Source of the DNA: Ligustrum vulgare
Lineage: Eukaryota; Streptophyta; Magnoliopsida; Lamiales; Oleaceae
NCBI GenBank assembly: GCA_963555705.1
Contig: OY743176.1
Coordinates: 45,585,026-45,649,025, forward strand
Length of the DNA stretch: 64,000 nt
Reading direction: 5' to 3'
The translations under genes were made by a program, and so were the position numbers. Of the stretch, positions 23,038 to 34,440 are shown piece by piece. The notes beneath the pieces were generated by a model. That model searched no databases. It was not told the origin of the DNA and worked only from the letters and a program-made list of their open reading frames with translations. How positions within the stretch are numbered: position 1 is the stretch's first letter; every line of letters begins with the position of its first letter.

Positions 23038-24440
23038 TGGCGAAAATCTCTGAGGAAGAAGAGCTGATGACCACCAATAAGCAAAACAACACAGTTGATA
23101 TTGGGAAAAGGGATCATGAGCTTAATGAAGGAGATTCGTTATTGTTGCACAACTCTGATCATCCAGGAATGTCTCTTGTTGCTTTGCCTATAACAGGAAG
23201 AAACTATTCGGCATGAAGCATATCAATTCGAATTTCCCTATGAGCAAAGACGAAATTAGGGCTCATCGATGGATCAATCATCCAGGAATGTCTCTTGTTG
23301 CTTTGCCTATAACAGGAAGAAACTATTCGGCATGAAGCAGATCAATTCGAATTTCCCTAGGAGCAAAGACGAAATTAGGGCTCATCGATGGATCAATTGA
23401 AGCACCAATCAAAAATTCACCCCTGTATGGAAAGTGGAATCGAATTAACTACATGGTAACGTCCTGGATCTTGAATTCTATATATAAAGAAATTGTAGAT
23501 GCATTTCTATATACTTCGACTGCTAGAGAACTTAGGAATGAAATAGAGGAAAGTCTAGGGGTTGTAATGGACCACAACGATACCAGATTCAGAGAGAAAT
23601 CTAGTCTATTACTCAGAGAAATTCGACTGTTTCTCAATATTATACCAAATGGAAGAGGTTGTGGGATGAATTAACATTCTTAATGCCTCTACCTGAATGC
23701 GTGTATGGTTTAGCAAAGGCAGTATCAGACATAACTTCTTTCAATTGACAAGTTTTTTATTGGATTAAACGAGAAATATGAGCATATTAGAAGCCGAATT
23801 CTTATCATGGAACCCCTTCCATCAGTTAAAAAAGCATATTCTATGATACAAAGAGTGGAGAAACAAAGAGATGTTCAGGTGATTTATGTGATAATGCTGA
23901 GATGAATGTCATGTATCTTAGAACTCACAATTATAAAGGAGGACAGAAGTTTGAACTGAATAAGAAGGAAAAGCAACAGCAATTCTGCACACATTGCAAT
24001 ACCAGTGGTCAAAGTAAGGAATTTTGTTTCAAAATCATAAGGTATCCTGATTGGAAAAAACAACCTAAGGACCGATGGAAGCCAAAATACACTGCTAACT
24101 TGGTTGATACACCACTGGAATTTGGTAACGAGAAGTCTGAAAGTAGCAAGAAAGGGGATCTGTAAGGGGTGAACTTGGCTAAGAAGATTCAGCAAGAACT
24201 AATGAAGATGATGCATGGAAAACGAGCAAATCCAAGATTTCTGATGAATTTTGCACATTTGAGTGATTTTACTGGTTCAATTCTAAAACTTGATTCTATT
24301 TATGCTTCCAATTTGCTAGAAATAGGATCTTGGATAATTGACATTGACATGAGAGCCTCTAATCAAATGTGTACTGATTTAACCTTATTAAAGCAGCTAA
24401 TAACAATTTTCTCTACAGTACCTGTTTATTTAGTGTGAAA
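23038..24440 (+). pseudogene. Copia gag and start of protease, truncated
   Basis: It starts ATGGCGAAAATCTCTGAGG (MAKISEEEELMTTN). Recognisable gag parts are HNSDHPGMSLVALPITGRNY, IEAPIKNSPLYGKWNR, KWKRLWDELTFLMPLPE (across a frame change) and the knuckle FCTHCNTSGQSKEFCFK with Gln in place of His. Near 24330 GSWIIDIDMRASNQMCTD is a damaged form of the protease D(T/S)GAS site. The reading stops at 24438 and integrase, RT and RNase H are absent. A 119-bp tandem duplication (23158-23395) disrupts gag and several stops are present. Confidence 0.88.
23158..23395 (+). repeat. 119-bp tandem duplication inside copia gag
   Basis: The block starting ATCATCCAGGAATGTCTCTT (23158-23276) is repeated immediately at 23277-23395 with only about two differences, so the duplication is recent compared with the decay of the element. 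Both copies carry the same TGA in the YSAW region. Confidence 0.93.
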
Positions 24441-24840
24441 ATTACTTGTGGAGAAGATTATGTGGTGATACCATTTATGTTGATATGCCTGGGATGAGGA
24501 GGCTTTTGCTTTTAACCAAGAATCTGAGTCTGCCTTCATCTTCTCATATTCTATTCTGCAATTTATGTTGGAATTCCAGGTTATAGCTGCTATAGATCAA
24601 TTCCAGTTCTAGTGCTTTGTAAAATCTCTTTGAAGATATTATCAATCAAACACCAAAATCTATACATTGAACATAAATATTGAGTTTACATGTATGGTAA
24701 TGGAGGCGAAAATGGACAGAACTCGATAGTTATAATGAACAAGATTTTAGCTTCTTTTCTCATGCAATAACATCCAATACTGTAAATTATGAAGATCCTA
24801 TAAATACGGTATGTATTCAAAATTGAGAAGACGGCATGCC
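24441..24840. other. Spacer after the truncated copia element
   Basis: No coding frame can be supported. The first 100 bases may still belong to the decayed copia protease region. Confidence 0.5.
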
Positions 24841-24844
24841 ATCG

Positions 24845-25704
24845 TTTGTAAATTGGTCAAACATCTTCTTTTGATACCATTTGAATACATTTTGCAACTT
24901 CAATTGCCACAGAAGCTCTAAAAGAAAATTGAAAGAGCTAAATTACAAGTTTTATGTTAATGAAAAGATATGCAGCTTGAATAGATGTTTTCTTACATTG
25001 GTTTCTCAAATAGATGTTTTCTTACATTGGTCTTTTAAAGCAACTTCCCAATGAAGGTGATCCCATGTTGGCTCTAAAAGTAATTGACTCCGATCTTTAT
25101 CGTAAAGATATATCAAGGCAGCAAATTCTTCCTTTTAACGGTAGATTTTCAAGATGCCGTATTATTGGTTAGCATCATGAATATATTGTAAAATCATCCC
25201 TCTGGCTTTAGAGTCGAATGTGATTTAATCTATGTTTTGTTTACGCGAGGTATGATTATGTATAAATATAATAACTGGTTTAGTCACTTTTCTTGTGCAG
25301 CATGAGATTTGACAAGTGGCTGGAGCCATTTTAGCATTGGAATGGTTGAAAATGGAGTGATTTCTATATGAATTATTACTAAGTTACGACTTTAGAATTA
25401 GATGTTTTATTGTCACGTTTTAATCTAAAAAATGTAAAGTGCAAATATCTTAGGTAGTGATAGATAGTTCACCTTTAAGACCATCTCATAAACCTAGCTA
25501 CCACCTTCAGCATTATTTAGCCGTGCTTTGCCATATTGTGGATTTGAAAATTCTCTCCATTTCTTCTCCATCTACTGCTGGTGCAGTTGAATAATGTTCC
25601 TCTTCCACTGGTTTATTAGAGTAAGCATCAGATTCTTTCGAAATATTGAGCCCACCATCGACATGAGAAAATGAAGATTGGTTCGAGAAGAACTTAGCGA
25701 ATGT
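24845..25704 (-). pseudogene. Exon-like pieces of an unrecognised minus-strand gene
   Basis: Three minus-strand pieces look like exons. At 25704-25513 a CTGCCCCAG acceptor precedes a clean 63-codon frame (TFAKFFSNQSSFSHVDGG through EEHYSTAPAVDGEEMERIF, ending TAA). At about 25145-25042 is EEFAALIYLYDKDRSQLLLE with PTWDHLHWEVALKDQ, ending at a GTAAGA donor. From 24917 a TTCTTTTAG acceptor precedes LLWQLKLQNVFKWYQKKMFD and QFTNDGMPSSQF, ending TGA. The pieces do not join in one frame as they stand, and I do not recognise the protein. A copia 3' LTR begins 30 bases upstream of the first piece, inside what would be an intron. Confidence 0.3.
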
Positions 25705-25735
25705 CTGGGGCAGAAAAATTTGGAATCTTGACGTT

Positions 25736-26195
25736 TGTTAGAAAATTTTATTACAGATAATAATTTATCTATAATCTAAATAATCATCATGTTGAAATTA
25801 TCAAGAATTAAATAACTGAAGCGGAAGCGTACCTTAATCAAACGTGATTCACGATAAACGATTCGGCGGTGTTTGGATCATCTAAATCGATACGTAGTCC
25901 TTATTTTCTCTCTGATGATGGGATGTCAGACAAGATGAACAGTACGTAGGATTCAGGGACCATAACCGACTTTATAAACTGAATTGCCAATTAACCTAAT
26001 CCGGCCCATCATGAATTAGGTAATGGCCTGGTATCTACACATAAAAGCTCATACATTTAATTAGATGCATTAAAGCCCGATATATATTAAATCCTTATTA
26101 GATCACTTTAAATGGACTTAACCAAATTGATAACCTTTTATTCAATACACAATAATTCACATATAAGCTCACACGATTGATTAAAAATCCTTACA
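25736..26195 (-). repeat. 3' LTR of minus-strand copia element
   Basis: The plus strand reads TGTTAGAAAATTTTATTACA at the left and AAAAATCCTTACA at the right, so the minus strand has TG..CA ends. Next to it on the right is AGCCCAAGTGGGAGAT (minus strand), the usual copia polypurine tract. A related partial LTR occurs in reverse at 59762-59870. Confidence 0.85.
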
Positions 26196-26212
26196 ATCTC
26201 CCACTTGGGCTA
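26196..26212 (-). promoter_or_regulatory. Polypurine tract of copia element
   Basis: On the minus strand AGCCCAAGTGGGAGAT precedes the LTR start TGTAAGGATT. The AAGTGGGAGATTGT context is typical of plant copia elements. Confidence 0.85.
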
Positions 26213-26539
26213 TATGTGTAACCTTACAATTGTGCATCAATCATAACCTTATGAGTACTCAGAATTTTGCTATCATTACTGAATGCATCCCCAAACAATT
26301 CGGTCCATCAATTATATCAACATAGGATCAAAGCGGCTTTCGCTACATTAATCGTAACTAAACCTTCAATGGTCACGTATATCGACATAACTGAATGACA
26401 TAGATCAAGTATGGATGTGTAGCATGGAAATTACATGTAATGTGATCTTCAACATGCCTATTTCCAACTGGTCCGACTTAAGTGAGATCATCCTTAAACA
26501 AGTTCAGAGATAATAAACCTGAAACCTTACAGCTGTAAA

Positions 26540-28760
26540 TAACTTTAACTTTAAACTGTATCCAAAAGGACAGTAAATGTGTCTAATGCACCCAAAATAC
26601 AAACTCCCACTGAAACCGAATATCCTTAAGAAATACAACACCCATATGAGTATTGTGCTCATGAATGACCTTGGGTTGTAATACTTTAGTAAGCGGATCC
26701 ACAATTATGGAGTTTGTCCCAATGTGCTCTTATTGACACGTGTCCACTCTGAACTGTATCCTTCACAACCAGGAACTTATGTCAATGAATTTTGACTTAG
26801 TTGAGCTCCTGTTGTTACTGAAATATAAATCTGCTGAGTTATTGTCACAATATAACTTTAGTGGTCTTTCTATAACATACAGAATACGCAGCCTTGTGAC
26901 AAAATTTCGCAACTATATTCCATAATTAGATGCCCCCAAAATTGCTACAACTGTGCTGCCAAGTGAAAGAAGCTAAAGTGTCTGTTAAGCACTCCATCCG
27001 GAAATAGCTCCTCCAACCAGCAGATAAATGTAGCCTTATGTGGATCTTTTACTTTCTTGGCATCTAGAAAAAATCGGAATCATAATACCATATGATCTCC
27101 AACTGATCCGATTTTCTGTATGTGAGCATGTAATCTTTTGTTCTCTTTAAATACCTTTTAATCCATGTTTGGCTGCTTTCCAAATGATCCATCCCAGGGT
27201 TACTTAAATATCTCCTTAGTATCCCAATAACGTATGCAATATCCGAACGCATACAAATTTGAGTATATATCAGATTCCCTATAGCTTAACTATATGGGAG
27301 CCTCTGCATTTCTTTAACTTCAAGATAACTTTTCGGGCATTAGTCGAGACTAAATTTGTCTCCCTTAGCGATAGGGCTGTCCCCTGATTTACTGTCTTGC
27401 ATGCCAAGCCTCTTAAGTACTTTATCGATATAGCCCTTTTGTGACAATTCAAGAATACCCCGAGAACAATCCCGGTGTATATGAATTCCTAATACAAAAG
27501 AGACGTCACAAAGATTTTTAATCTCAAAATTCCTTGACAAAAATCTCATAATTTTATGTGACATACCTATATCATTAGTGGCAAGCAATAATCAACATAT
27601 AAAACCAGGAAAATGCACTTACTCCCACTGAACTTGTAATACAAACGACCATCAACAACATTAATCTCAAGACCAAATGAGATAATTACTTCATGAAATT
27701 TGTATTACCCTTAACGGGAAGCTGGCTTGAGTACATAAATGGATTTCTTTAATTTGCAAACCGTCTCATCAATGTCTCCATTGAGAAACGTCGTCTTAAC
27801 ATCCATTTGATATAACTCGAGGTCAAAATGTGCAACAACCTGACTTTCCTGAAAGAGTCTTTCATTGAAACCGAAGAGCAAGTCTCTTTACAATCAATGC
27901 CATCATTTTGTGTAAAGCCCTTAGATACAAGACGAACCTTATATCTTTCCACATTACCTATCGAATCCCTCTTGGTTTAAAATTCTATTTAAGACCAATG
28001 GGCTTTGCACCTTCTGGTAATAGGACAAGATCCAAAACTTTATTGTCTTGCATATGCTTATACTCTTTATTTACGACATCAATCCACTTTTGAGAATTAG
28101 AACCCTGCATGGCCTGATGGAATTGATTGGACCATCTTCCACCATTCAATTATTTCCTTATGTTCTTGGAAAAATACTATTTAAATTATCCGGAATAGTA
28201 TTTTTTTCCCTTTCTCTCGTGGATCTCCTTAATGGCTTTAGTTATTGAGGTTGTTGAGTTTATACTTCTGAAATTTACCTTATTTTGGATGGGAGGTTCT
28301 TCAATATTGTCTAATTGAGGTTCCGGATATGCTTCTTGATCGATGACATGCATAAAAACTTGCACGTTGTAAAAAGCAATAGTAGGAATCGAAACCGATC
28401 CTTCCTCAACTTATTCCTTAAAGACAATATCTCTAATCTTATTTCTCCCCCCAAACTCAACATCCTCAAAAATGTTGCATTTCCCATTTCAAAAGTTGAC
28501 TTAAGTGTGGGATCATAAAATTATTAGCCCCTCGATCGCTCAGAATAACCAATAAAGCAGCTGCTAACTGTTTTGGAGTCCAATTTCTTTATGTGGCCTA
28601 TAAAGCCTAGCCTTAGCTGGACATCCCCAAATGTAGAAATGCTTTGGACTAAGCTTTAAGCCTTTCAAAAGCTCATAAAAGGTTTTAGCAGCAGCTTTAG
28701 TTGGTAATATGTACGATCTTTCTTCAAATGTCCAGATTTCTGACAAAAGAAACAACCCTT
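26540..28760 (-). pseudogene. Copia pol remnant: integrase tail, RT, RNase H
   Basis: From right to left on the minus strand: KLSPKHFYIWGCPAKARLYR (end of integrase), YFIGYSERSRG, ALHKMMALIVK-like RT start, DVSFVLGIHIHRDCSRGILE with LSQKGYIDKVLKRLGMQ, MRSDIAYVIGILRRYLSNPG, and RNase H pieces ending LTKVLQPKVIHEHNTHMGVV. The order integrase-RT-RNase H is that of Ty1/copia. There are many stops and frame changes. A deletion joins the gag knuckle directly to the integrase C-terminus, removing protease and the integrase core. Confidence 0.88.
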
Positions 28761-29520
28761 AATGTGTTTATGTGGTTTCTCTTGTTTTGAACCCTTAACA
28801 ACTTTATTTTCTTTATTTGTTTTCTTGCCCTTATCTTTAGAGGTGTTTGTCAAGTGAACACTTTCTGTTCTGTCCTGCTTCAACTTTTCTTCCTCTTGCA
28901 CACAAAATAGAATGAGCTCATTTAGAGTTCATTTCTTCATTTGATAGTTACAACTGACCTTAAATTGACTGAATTGTGCAAGAAGCTTGCACACTATGAA
29001 ATGAGCTCATTGAGAGTCCATTTCTACTTTGACAGTTATAACTAACCTTAAATTAACTATATTGTGCAGGAAGCGATATCAATACCAAATGCACGAGCAA
29101 GTCATTAGACAAGTCGAGTTTTAGTTCCTTAAGTTTTGAAGCAGTGTGAGACATCTATATGATGTACTCCCTTATTTTACCATTACCTTTATACTTTATT
29201 GAAATCAAGCTTTGCATAAGCGTGCTTGTTTCAGCCTTATCGTTTTTCGCACAACGTTTCTTAATTTCGGCAAGGAATTCATTGGCATCATATACCTCCT
29301 CAGATACTATGCCACTAAAGGCTTCCAGAATTCCGCACTTAATGATCATGTGACTTACGTAATTTAAGCAATCCCACTTCTCAAAGTTCCCCATTTGATT
29401 AGATGAACTTTCATCCGTAAGAGGAGTAGGTTGCTCAATCCTTAGTACACGGTCTAGATCGATGCATCCAACGAAAAGTTAATGTTCTTGTCTTGATCCT
29501 TGAAGTTTATTCCATAAATA
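28700..29520 (-). pseudogene. Copia gag remnant
   Basis: Recognisable minus-strand blocks are MGNFEKWDCLNYVSHMIIKC, DANEFLAEIKKRCAKNDKAE, LMQSLISIKYKGNGKIREYI, MSHTASKLKELKLDLSNDLL and the zinc knuckle GCFFCQKSGHLKKD, whose last Cys reads Arg. An AATGAGCTCATT-centred segment near 28905-28990 is partly duplicated and interrupts gag. The protein would package copia RNA; this copy has several stops. Confidence 0.87.
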
Positions 29521-29722
29521 CAGGGATTAAGTTTGAGCTTGTAGATATACTACTAGCAGAATTTGAAATCGAATAGAGAACACTTAAACAAAATAACTCA
29601 CATAAGTACCTTATTATGCAAATCATACTTTCAAATAATGGTAGGGCCCATCACAAGATACCTAGCACAACATCAATATTTAGTCTTTGGACAGAAATAT
29701 TGACTTATAAGTGGTACTCTTG

Positions 29723-30110
29723 GTGTAGTGATCAAACACTGACAGTAAGACATGTCAACCAACAAACCTTTCTTTGGACCGATTTATTGATCACACGTAA
29801 AACCAAATAACCGTCACGTATTTATCACCACAAGTTCATGTGAAATTCGGGCCAAATATTGACCTTCCTTTGGGCCGATCAATATCCGCATGAGATAACA
29901 CACAAACACCTAATTTTCCCTTAGTGTAGTGATCAAACACTGACAATAAGACATGTTAACCAATAAACCTTTCTTTGGACCGATTTATTGGTCACACGTT
30001 AAACCAAATAATTGCCACGTGTTTATCACCACAGGTGCATGTGAAATTCGAGCCAAATATTGACCTTCCTTTGGGCCGATCAATATCCGCAATGAATAAC
30101 ACATAGAAAT
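29723..30110 (-). repeat. Two 211-bp leader repeats of copia element
   Basis: The unit starting GTGTAGTGATCAAACACTGA occurs at 29723 and again at 29934, followed in both by a TTCTTTGGACCGATTTATTG segment and CCTTCCTTTGGGCCGATCAA. A shorter related piece lies at about 29660-29720. They sit between gag and where the 5' LTR should be. The 5' LTR itself is not found. Confidence 0.85.
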
Positions 30111-30289
30111 ACCTTTTAATATTCAAAGTTAATTAATATCCACAAGAGAGGTTGCTTTGACAACATGTTGCTTCAACTAACTTACTTTCGAATATTATAT
30201 CTCTCAAAAGATTCCGATGTACCAAGATTTGAAACTGAAATTCATTGATTTGCATCTATATTTGACTTTAGGATTTGAATTATAGAATT

Positions 30290-30660
30290 CAAAACTTTAG
30301 AATAAAGCAATTCTTAAGTTGAGAGAGTCAATTACAATATTCTTAAACCTTAGGTGGCCAATTGTTAAAAATTTAAGTTTGAAGGACTTAAATTATAATT
30401 TTTCCAAAACTTTATTGGCCAATTTAGAGAAATTCTAAACTTTAGGTCCCAATTTGAAAGAAAATCAAACTTTAGAGGTCCAAAATAGTAAATTTGGAAA
30501 CTTTAAGGACTGAATTAGAAAATTTTCAAACTTTAAGGGACTGAAAATGAAAATTTTCAAACTTTTGGGACCAAAATTTGAAATTTTTTAAACATTAGGG
30601 GCTTAATTAGAAAATTCTCAAACTTTAAGGGACAAAATTAGAGAATTTTCAAGATTTAGA
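30290..30660. repeat. Degenerate short tandem repeat, about 35-bp period
   Basis: About ten units vary around AAACTTTAGGGACTGAATTA and GAAAATTTTC. Similar GGGACTAAAATG units occur in the family B LTRs (57790-58110 and 61330-61640). Confidence 0.8.
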
Positions 30661-31009
30661 TGCTGATTTGGGAATCAAATTTTGTGATCTTAGTTTCTTG
30701 TGAAGACATGGAAGAATACCATTGAGGGGGAAAAGATGATAAGTTGTTACTAGACATTCTTGAAACAGGTGATCTGAGAGTACTTGCAGGACTTCCGGGG
30801 TAGAGAGAATATGTTGGTTGAGGATCATCGCCGGCAATATATTTGGGCTTATCATTGCTTTTGAGATTGATTGTCGATGAAAAGAAATGGGTATAAGGTA
30901 TGTCTGGAGAAGAGGGAGTAATTAAAAGTGCTAGTTCCGGTGGTGGAGTAAAAGGAATTGTTGAGGGCTCTATTGTGAAAGTCGAGAAATGGGAGGAAAT
31001 ACCTTGCAT
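30656..31009 (-). pseudogene. Exon of a proline/serine-rich (HRGP-family) plant protein
   Basis: The minus strand encodes EPSTIPFTPPPELALLITPS followed by SPDIPYTHFFSSTINLK, then YSLYPGSPASTLRSPVSR and SSMSSQETKITKFDSQ. The block order PFTPPPE, TTPSSP(D/E)VP, YPGSPAS matches a conserved plant family annotated as hydroxyproline-rich glycoprotein family protein (Arabidopsis At5g52430-like), of unknown biochemical role. Only one exon-sized piece is present, without start or end of the gene. It lies between two copia elements, so it may have been captured by a transposon or be left from a gene broken by them. Confidence 0.6.
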
Positions 31010-31299
31010 AGGGATTATTGATTTTTCAAGATTTGCATTAAATTTTCAATTACGCTTTGTTTAACTCCCATTCCATATAGATAGATAATATCCCAGATTT
31101 TTCTCCATTTCTTGATTGAGACAGTTTTACAATTTTTTAATTTTGTTCTTCTAATTTTCAATATTTCAAAAATGAAGTTACATATTTCTAAAATTAGTTA
31201 CAAATCATATATACTGAAAATAAAAGTAGAGTTTCAGAAAACTTCAAAATTAGTGAGGTCAGATGCATCTGGACTGAGCCTTTGTTACTGAGATGGTTA

Positions 31300-32173
31300 T
31301 TAGTTCTTTTTCAACTTCTTTGCTCCAGTAGGTTTCTTGGGCTTAGTCTACCTCTTTTTAGTACCAGCTTGCGGTCACAGTTCTGGAAGATCTTACAGAG
31401 AGCATATTCAGCTTGTCCTCAAGCTTTTTGACAGTGGTTTTGAGTTCAACAACTTCTGCTCTAAGAGCAACCACTTCTTCTTCCAGTTGTCCAATTCTGC
31501 CATCATGTCCAGACATATCCTGCTTTCCAGCTTCATCTGTACCACCCAGATTCTGTTTTCGATGAGAAGTCTATGTGTCAAGATTCGTCTTGCATTTTAC
31601 CCTATTCAATTGTCTGTAAGTGACACTTCTTAATACCTTGATCAATCAAATACTGTGAAATAACCCATGGATAAACCAGAAATTCCTTAGCCAAAGTTTT
31701 ATTGATCTCCCCCTCACATCGAGACAATTTCTCCAAACCAAAATGACTCGCTATATCATCAATCCCAAAATCATGAAATTCTTCTACAAATATTCGAGAC
31801 TCATAATGCATTCTCTTACTAGATATGTATTTTTGGAAATCAGCATATGCACTAGTCGACCAGAATTTAAAATTGAAAGGTGTAAACATACCTTTCGCAG
31901 TCTACATAGGAGTGCTAACAAATGATGAAAGATCATACCTAGATCCATCTGGAGTTGCAGATGCATCGCCTTTGTGCTCGATCTCTTTTTCTTTGCAGGC
32001 CTTATATCTGCCACTTTTTCCTTTCCCTTTCTGTCTGGCTTCGTAGCCTCTTCTTCTACTACTTCTTCAGATTTCTCTATTTCCTCATCATCTGGCAGTG
32101 TATAGTCCACCATGTACATGATTGACTGGATTAAAGTGTGTATGTGATCCGAGCAACCCTTAGTCATCCACAT
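31300..32173 (-). pseudogene. Third ORF of the Sirevirus-like element, coiled coil
   Basis: Two overlapping minus-strand frames give a Glu/Lys-rich segment (PDDEEIEKSEEVVEEEATKP, RKGKEKVADIRPAKKKRSS), a mid domain (FKFWSTSAYADFQKYISSKR, FHDFGIDDIASHFGLEKLSR) and a heptad-rich C-terminus (RIGQLEEEVVALRAEVVELK). A frameshift near 31890 separates the first two parts. Sireviruses often carry an extra, envelope-like or unknown ORF at this place. No transmembrane segment is apparent here, so envelope function is not supported by the sequence. Confidence 0.6.
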
Positions 32174-32890
32174 ACTGTCAAAACCTTATGATTGCTCTAA
32201 CTTATTGATTTATCACCATAGTACACAATCAGACCGATCAATATATATATATATATATATATATAAAGTGCATTTTCTCAAATCCGGCTTGTTGACTTTT
32301 TCAATATTTTGGCAATGTCTTTTGGAGGTGAAAATAGCTTCACACAATCCCCAAAAGTTATCTTACTAGATTTTCCCCTTTAGATTAGAAAAAGGGTATG
32401 AACTTTGCTTGGATTGACACTTTCAAACATTCCCCAGAAGTTATCTTACTAGATTTTCCCCCCTTTCCTTTTGATTTCTTTTTCTTAAATTTTTGAACAT
32501 AAAGGATATGAACTTGGCTTGGATTGACGGCTTCTTTTCCACTAGCCTTGCCCTTGGACAATAAGAAAATGCATGCAATGCTAAAAGTATGATTCAGATC
32601 ATAGGTCTACACATAGAATATAGAACCTCAATCAGTAGCCAACCAGATAGCTTTGACAGTAGTGACATATTCCTTTAATTACCCAGATTTGAGTACTAGT
32701 TAGATTTATTTGGAAACATGTTAACTAACACCAGCCAGAAGTATCTGTCTCATTATCAGCCTCAAGCACTCAGATATATCTACAACCAAAAAATATGATC
32801 TATACTTAGTATAAGAATAGGATAAGTCATGCAAAAGAGAAAAAAATAAATAAAAATATGCAATTTTTTTTAAATATGCATGATCCTATT
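32174..32890 (-). other. Spacer between pol and third ORF
   Basis: Non-coding stretch with a (TA)n run at 32240-32265 and a duplicated TATCTTACTAGATTTTCCCC segment near 32357 and 32442. Confidence 0.6.
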
Positions 32891-34440
32891 CTAGAGGAGG
32901 TGATACTCCAATTTGTTTACTAAGGTTTTCAAATTTGACAGTATCGAAGGCTTTAGCGAACAAATCTGCAAGCTATAGATTAGTCTGTATGTGCTTCAGA
33001 TTGATAATCTTTTGTTCCACCAATTCTCTGATGAAGAATTGTCTGATATCAATGTCTTTTGTTCTAGAGTGCTGGACAAGGTTTTTTGAGATGTTGATAG
33101 TCTGGTGTTGTCACAATACATAGTGGCTTTGTAGAAATCCCATAATCTTTCAACATTTGTTTTATCAAAGGAGTTGTGTACAACAACTACCAACTGCAAT
33201 ATACTCTTCTTCAGCCATGGAGAGGGATATTGAGTTTTGTTTTTTGCATAGCCAAGCTACCAAGTTGTTTCCAATGTAAAAACAACCACCGAATGTACTC
33301 TTCTGATCATCAACATTCCCAGCCCAATATGCGTCTGAATATCCTACAAGATAGACAGTGGTATCTCTTGTAAACCAAATTCCATAACTTAATGTACCAC
33401 TTACATATCTAATGATCCTTTTTGCAGCAGCTACTTGAGACTCCTTAGGTTTAGCCTAATATCTTGCACACACTCCAACACCGAAGGATATGTCTGGTCT
33501 ACTAGCAGTCAGATACAAAAGACTTCCAATCATGCTTCTGTAGAGAGATGGATCCACGTCCTTACCAGAGTCATCCTTTGAAAGTTTCAGTGTAGTTGTC
33601 ATGGGAGTTCCATAGCCTTTTCATCTTCAAGCCCAAACTTCTTCACCAAATTTTTAGCATATTTTGCTTGAGATATGAATATGCCAAATTCATCCTGCTG
33701 TACCTGTAAACCAAGGAAAAATGTTATTTCATCAATCATACTCATTTCAAATTCTCTTTTCATTGTATTTAGAAATTAATCAATTTTGGACTTTGAGGTA
33801 GACCCAAATACAATGTTATCAACACATATTTGAGCTACAGTTAGTCCAGGATTCATATGCTTAATGAAAAGAGTTTTATCAATTCCTCCCCTTTTGTATC
33901 ATTTTCTTAGCAAGAATGATGTGAGTCTTTCATACGAAGCTCCGGGGGATTGTTTCAACCTATATAAAGCCTTTTTGAGTTTAAAGACATAGTTCAGGTG
34001 ATATGGATCTCTGAATCCTTGTGGCTGCTCCACATAAGCTTCTTCATTAAGTACACCGTTTAGGAAGGCACTTTTGACGTCCATCTGATATAATCTGAAG
34101 TTAATGTAGTAGGACACTGCTGAAACAGTCTGATGGATTCTAGTCGGGCTACAGGAGCAAACGTTTCACCAAAGTCTATCCCTTCAATCTGGGTGTAACC
34201 TTGAGTAACAAGTTTGGCTTTGTTTCTGACCACATTCCCTTGTTCATCTGACTTATGTTTGAAGATCCATTTGGTCCCAATTACATTTTCGTCTTTTGGA
34301 TGGGGCACCAATTCCCAGACGTTATTTCTTTCAAACTGGTTGAGTTCATCCTGCATTGCCTGTACCCAGTTTTCATCTGTCAAGACTTCTTTGACATTTT
34401 TCGGCTCAATTAGGGACATATGGCATATGTTTCCCATATC
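32890..34440 (-). pseudogene. Sirevirus-like RT and RNase H
   Basis: Starting at 34440 on the minus strand: [58 protein letters not shown], then [20 protein letters not shown] and [19 protein letters not shown] in a second frame. The catalytic motif, normally YVDD, reads CVDN (33815-33820), with the second Asp changed. RNase H-like pieces follow, with SLSMAEEEYIAVGSCCTQLL, RTKDIDIRQFFIRELVEQKI and LADLFAKAF near 32940. The RT would be inactive. Confidence 0.9.

Noticed and set aside
23884..24195. Minus-strand ORF of 103 codons
   Set aside because: It is the shadow of the plus-strand copia gag with zinc knuckle.
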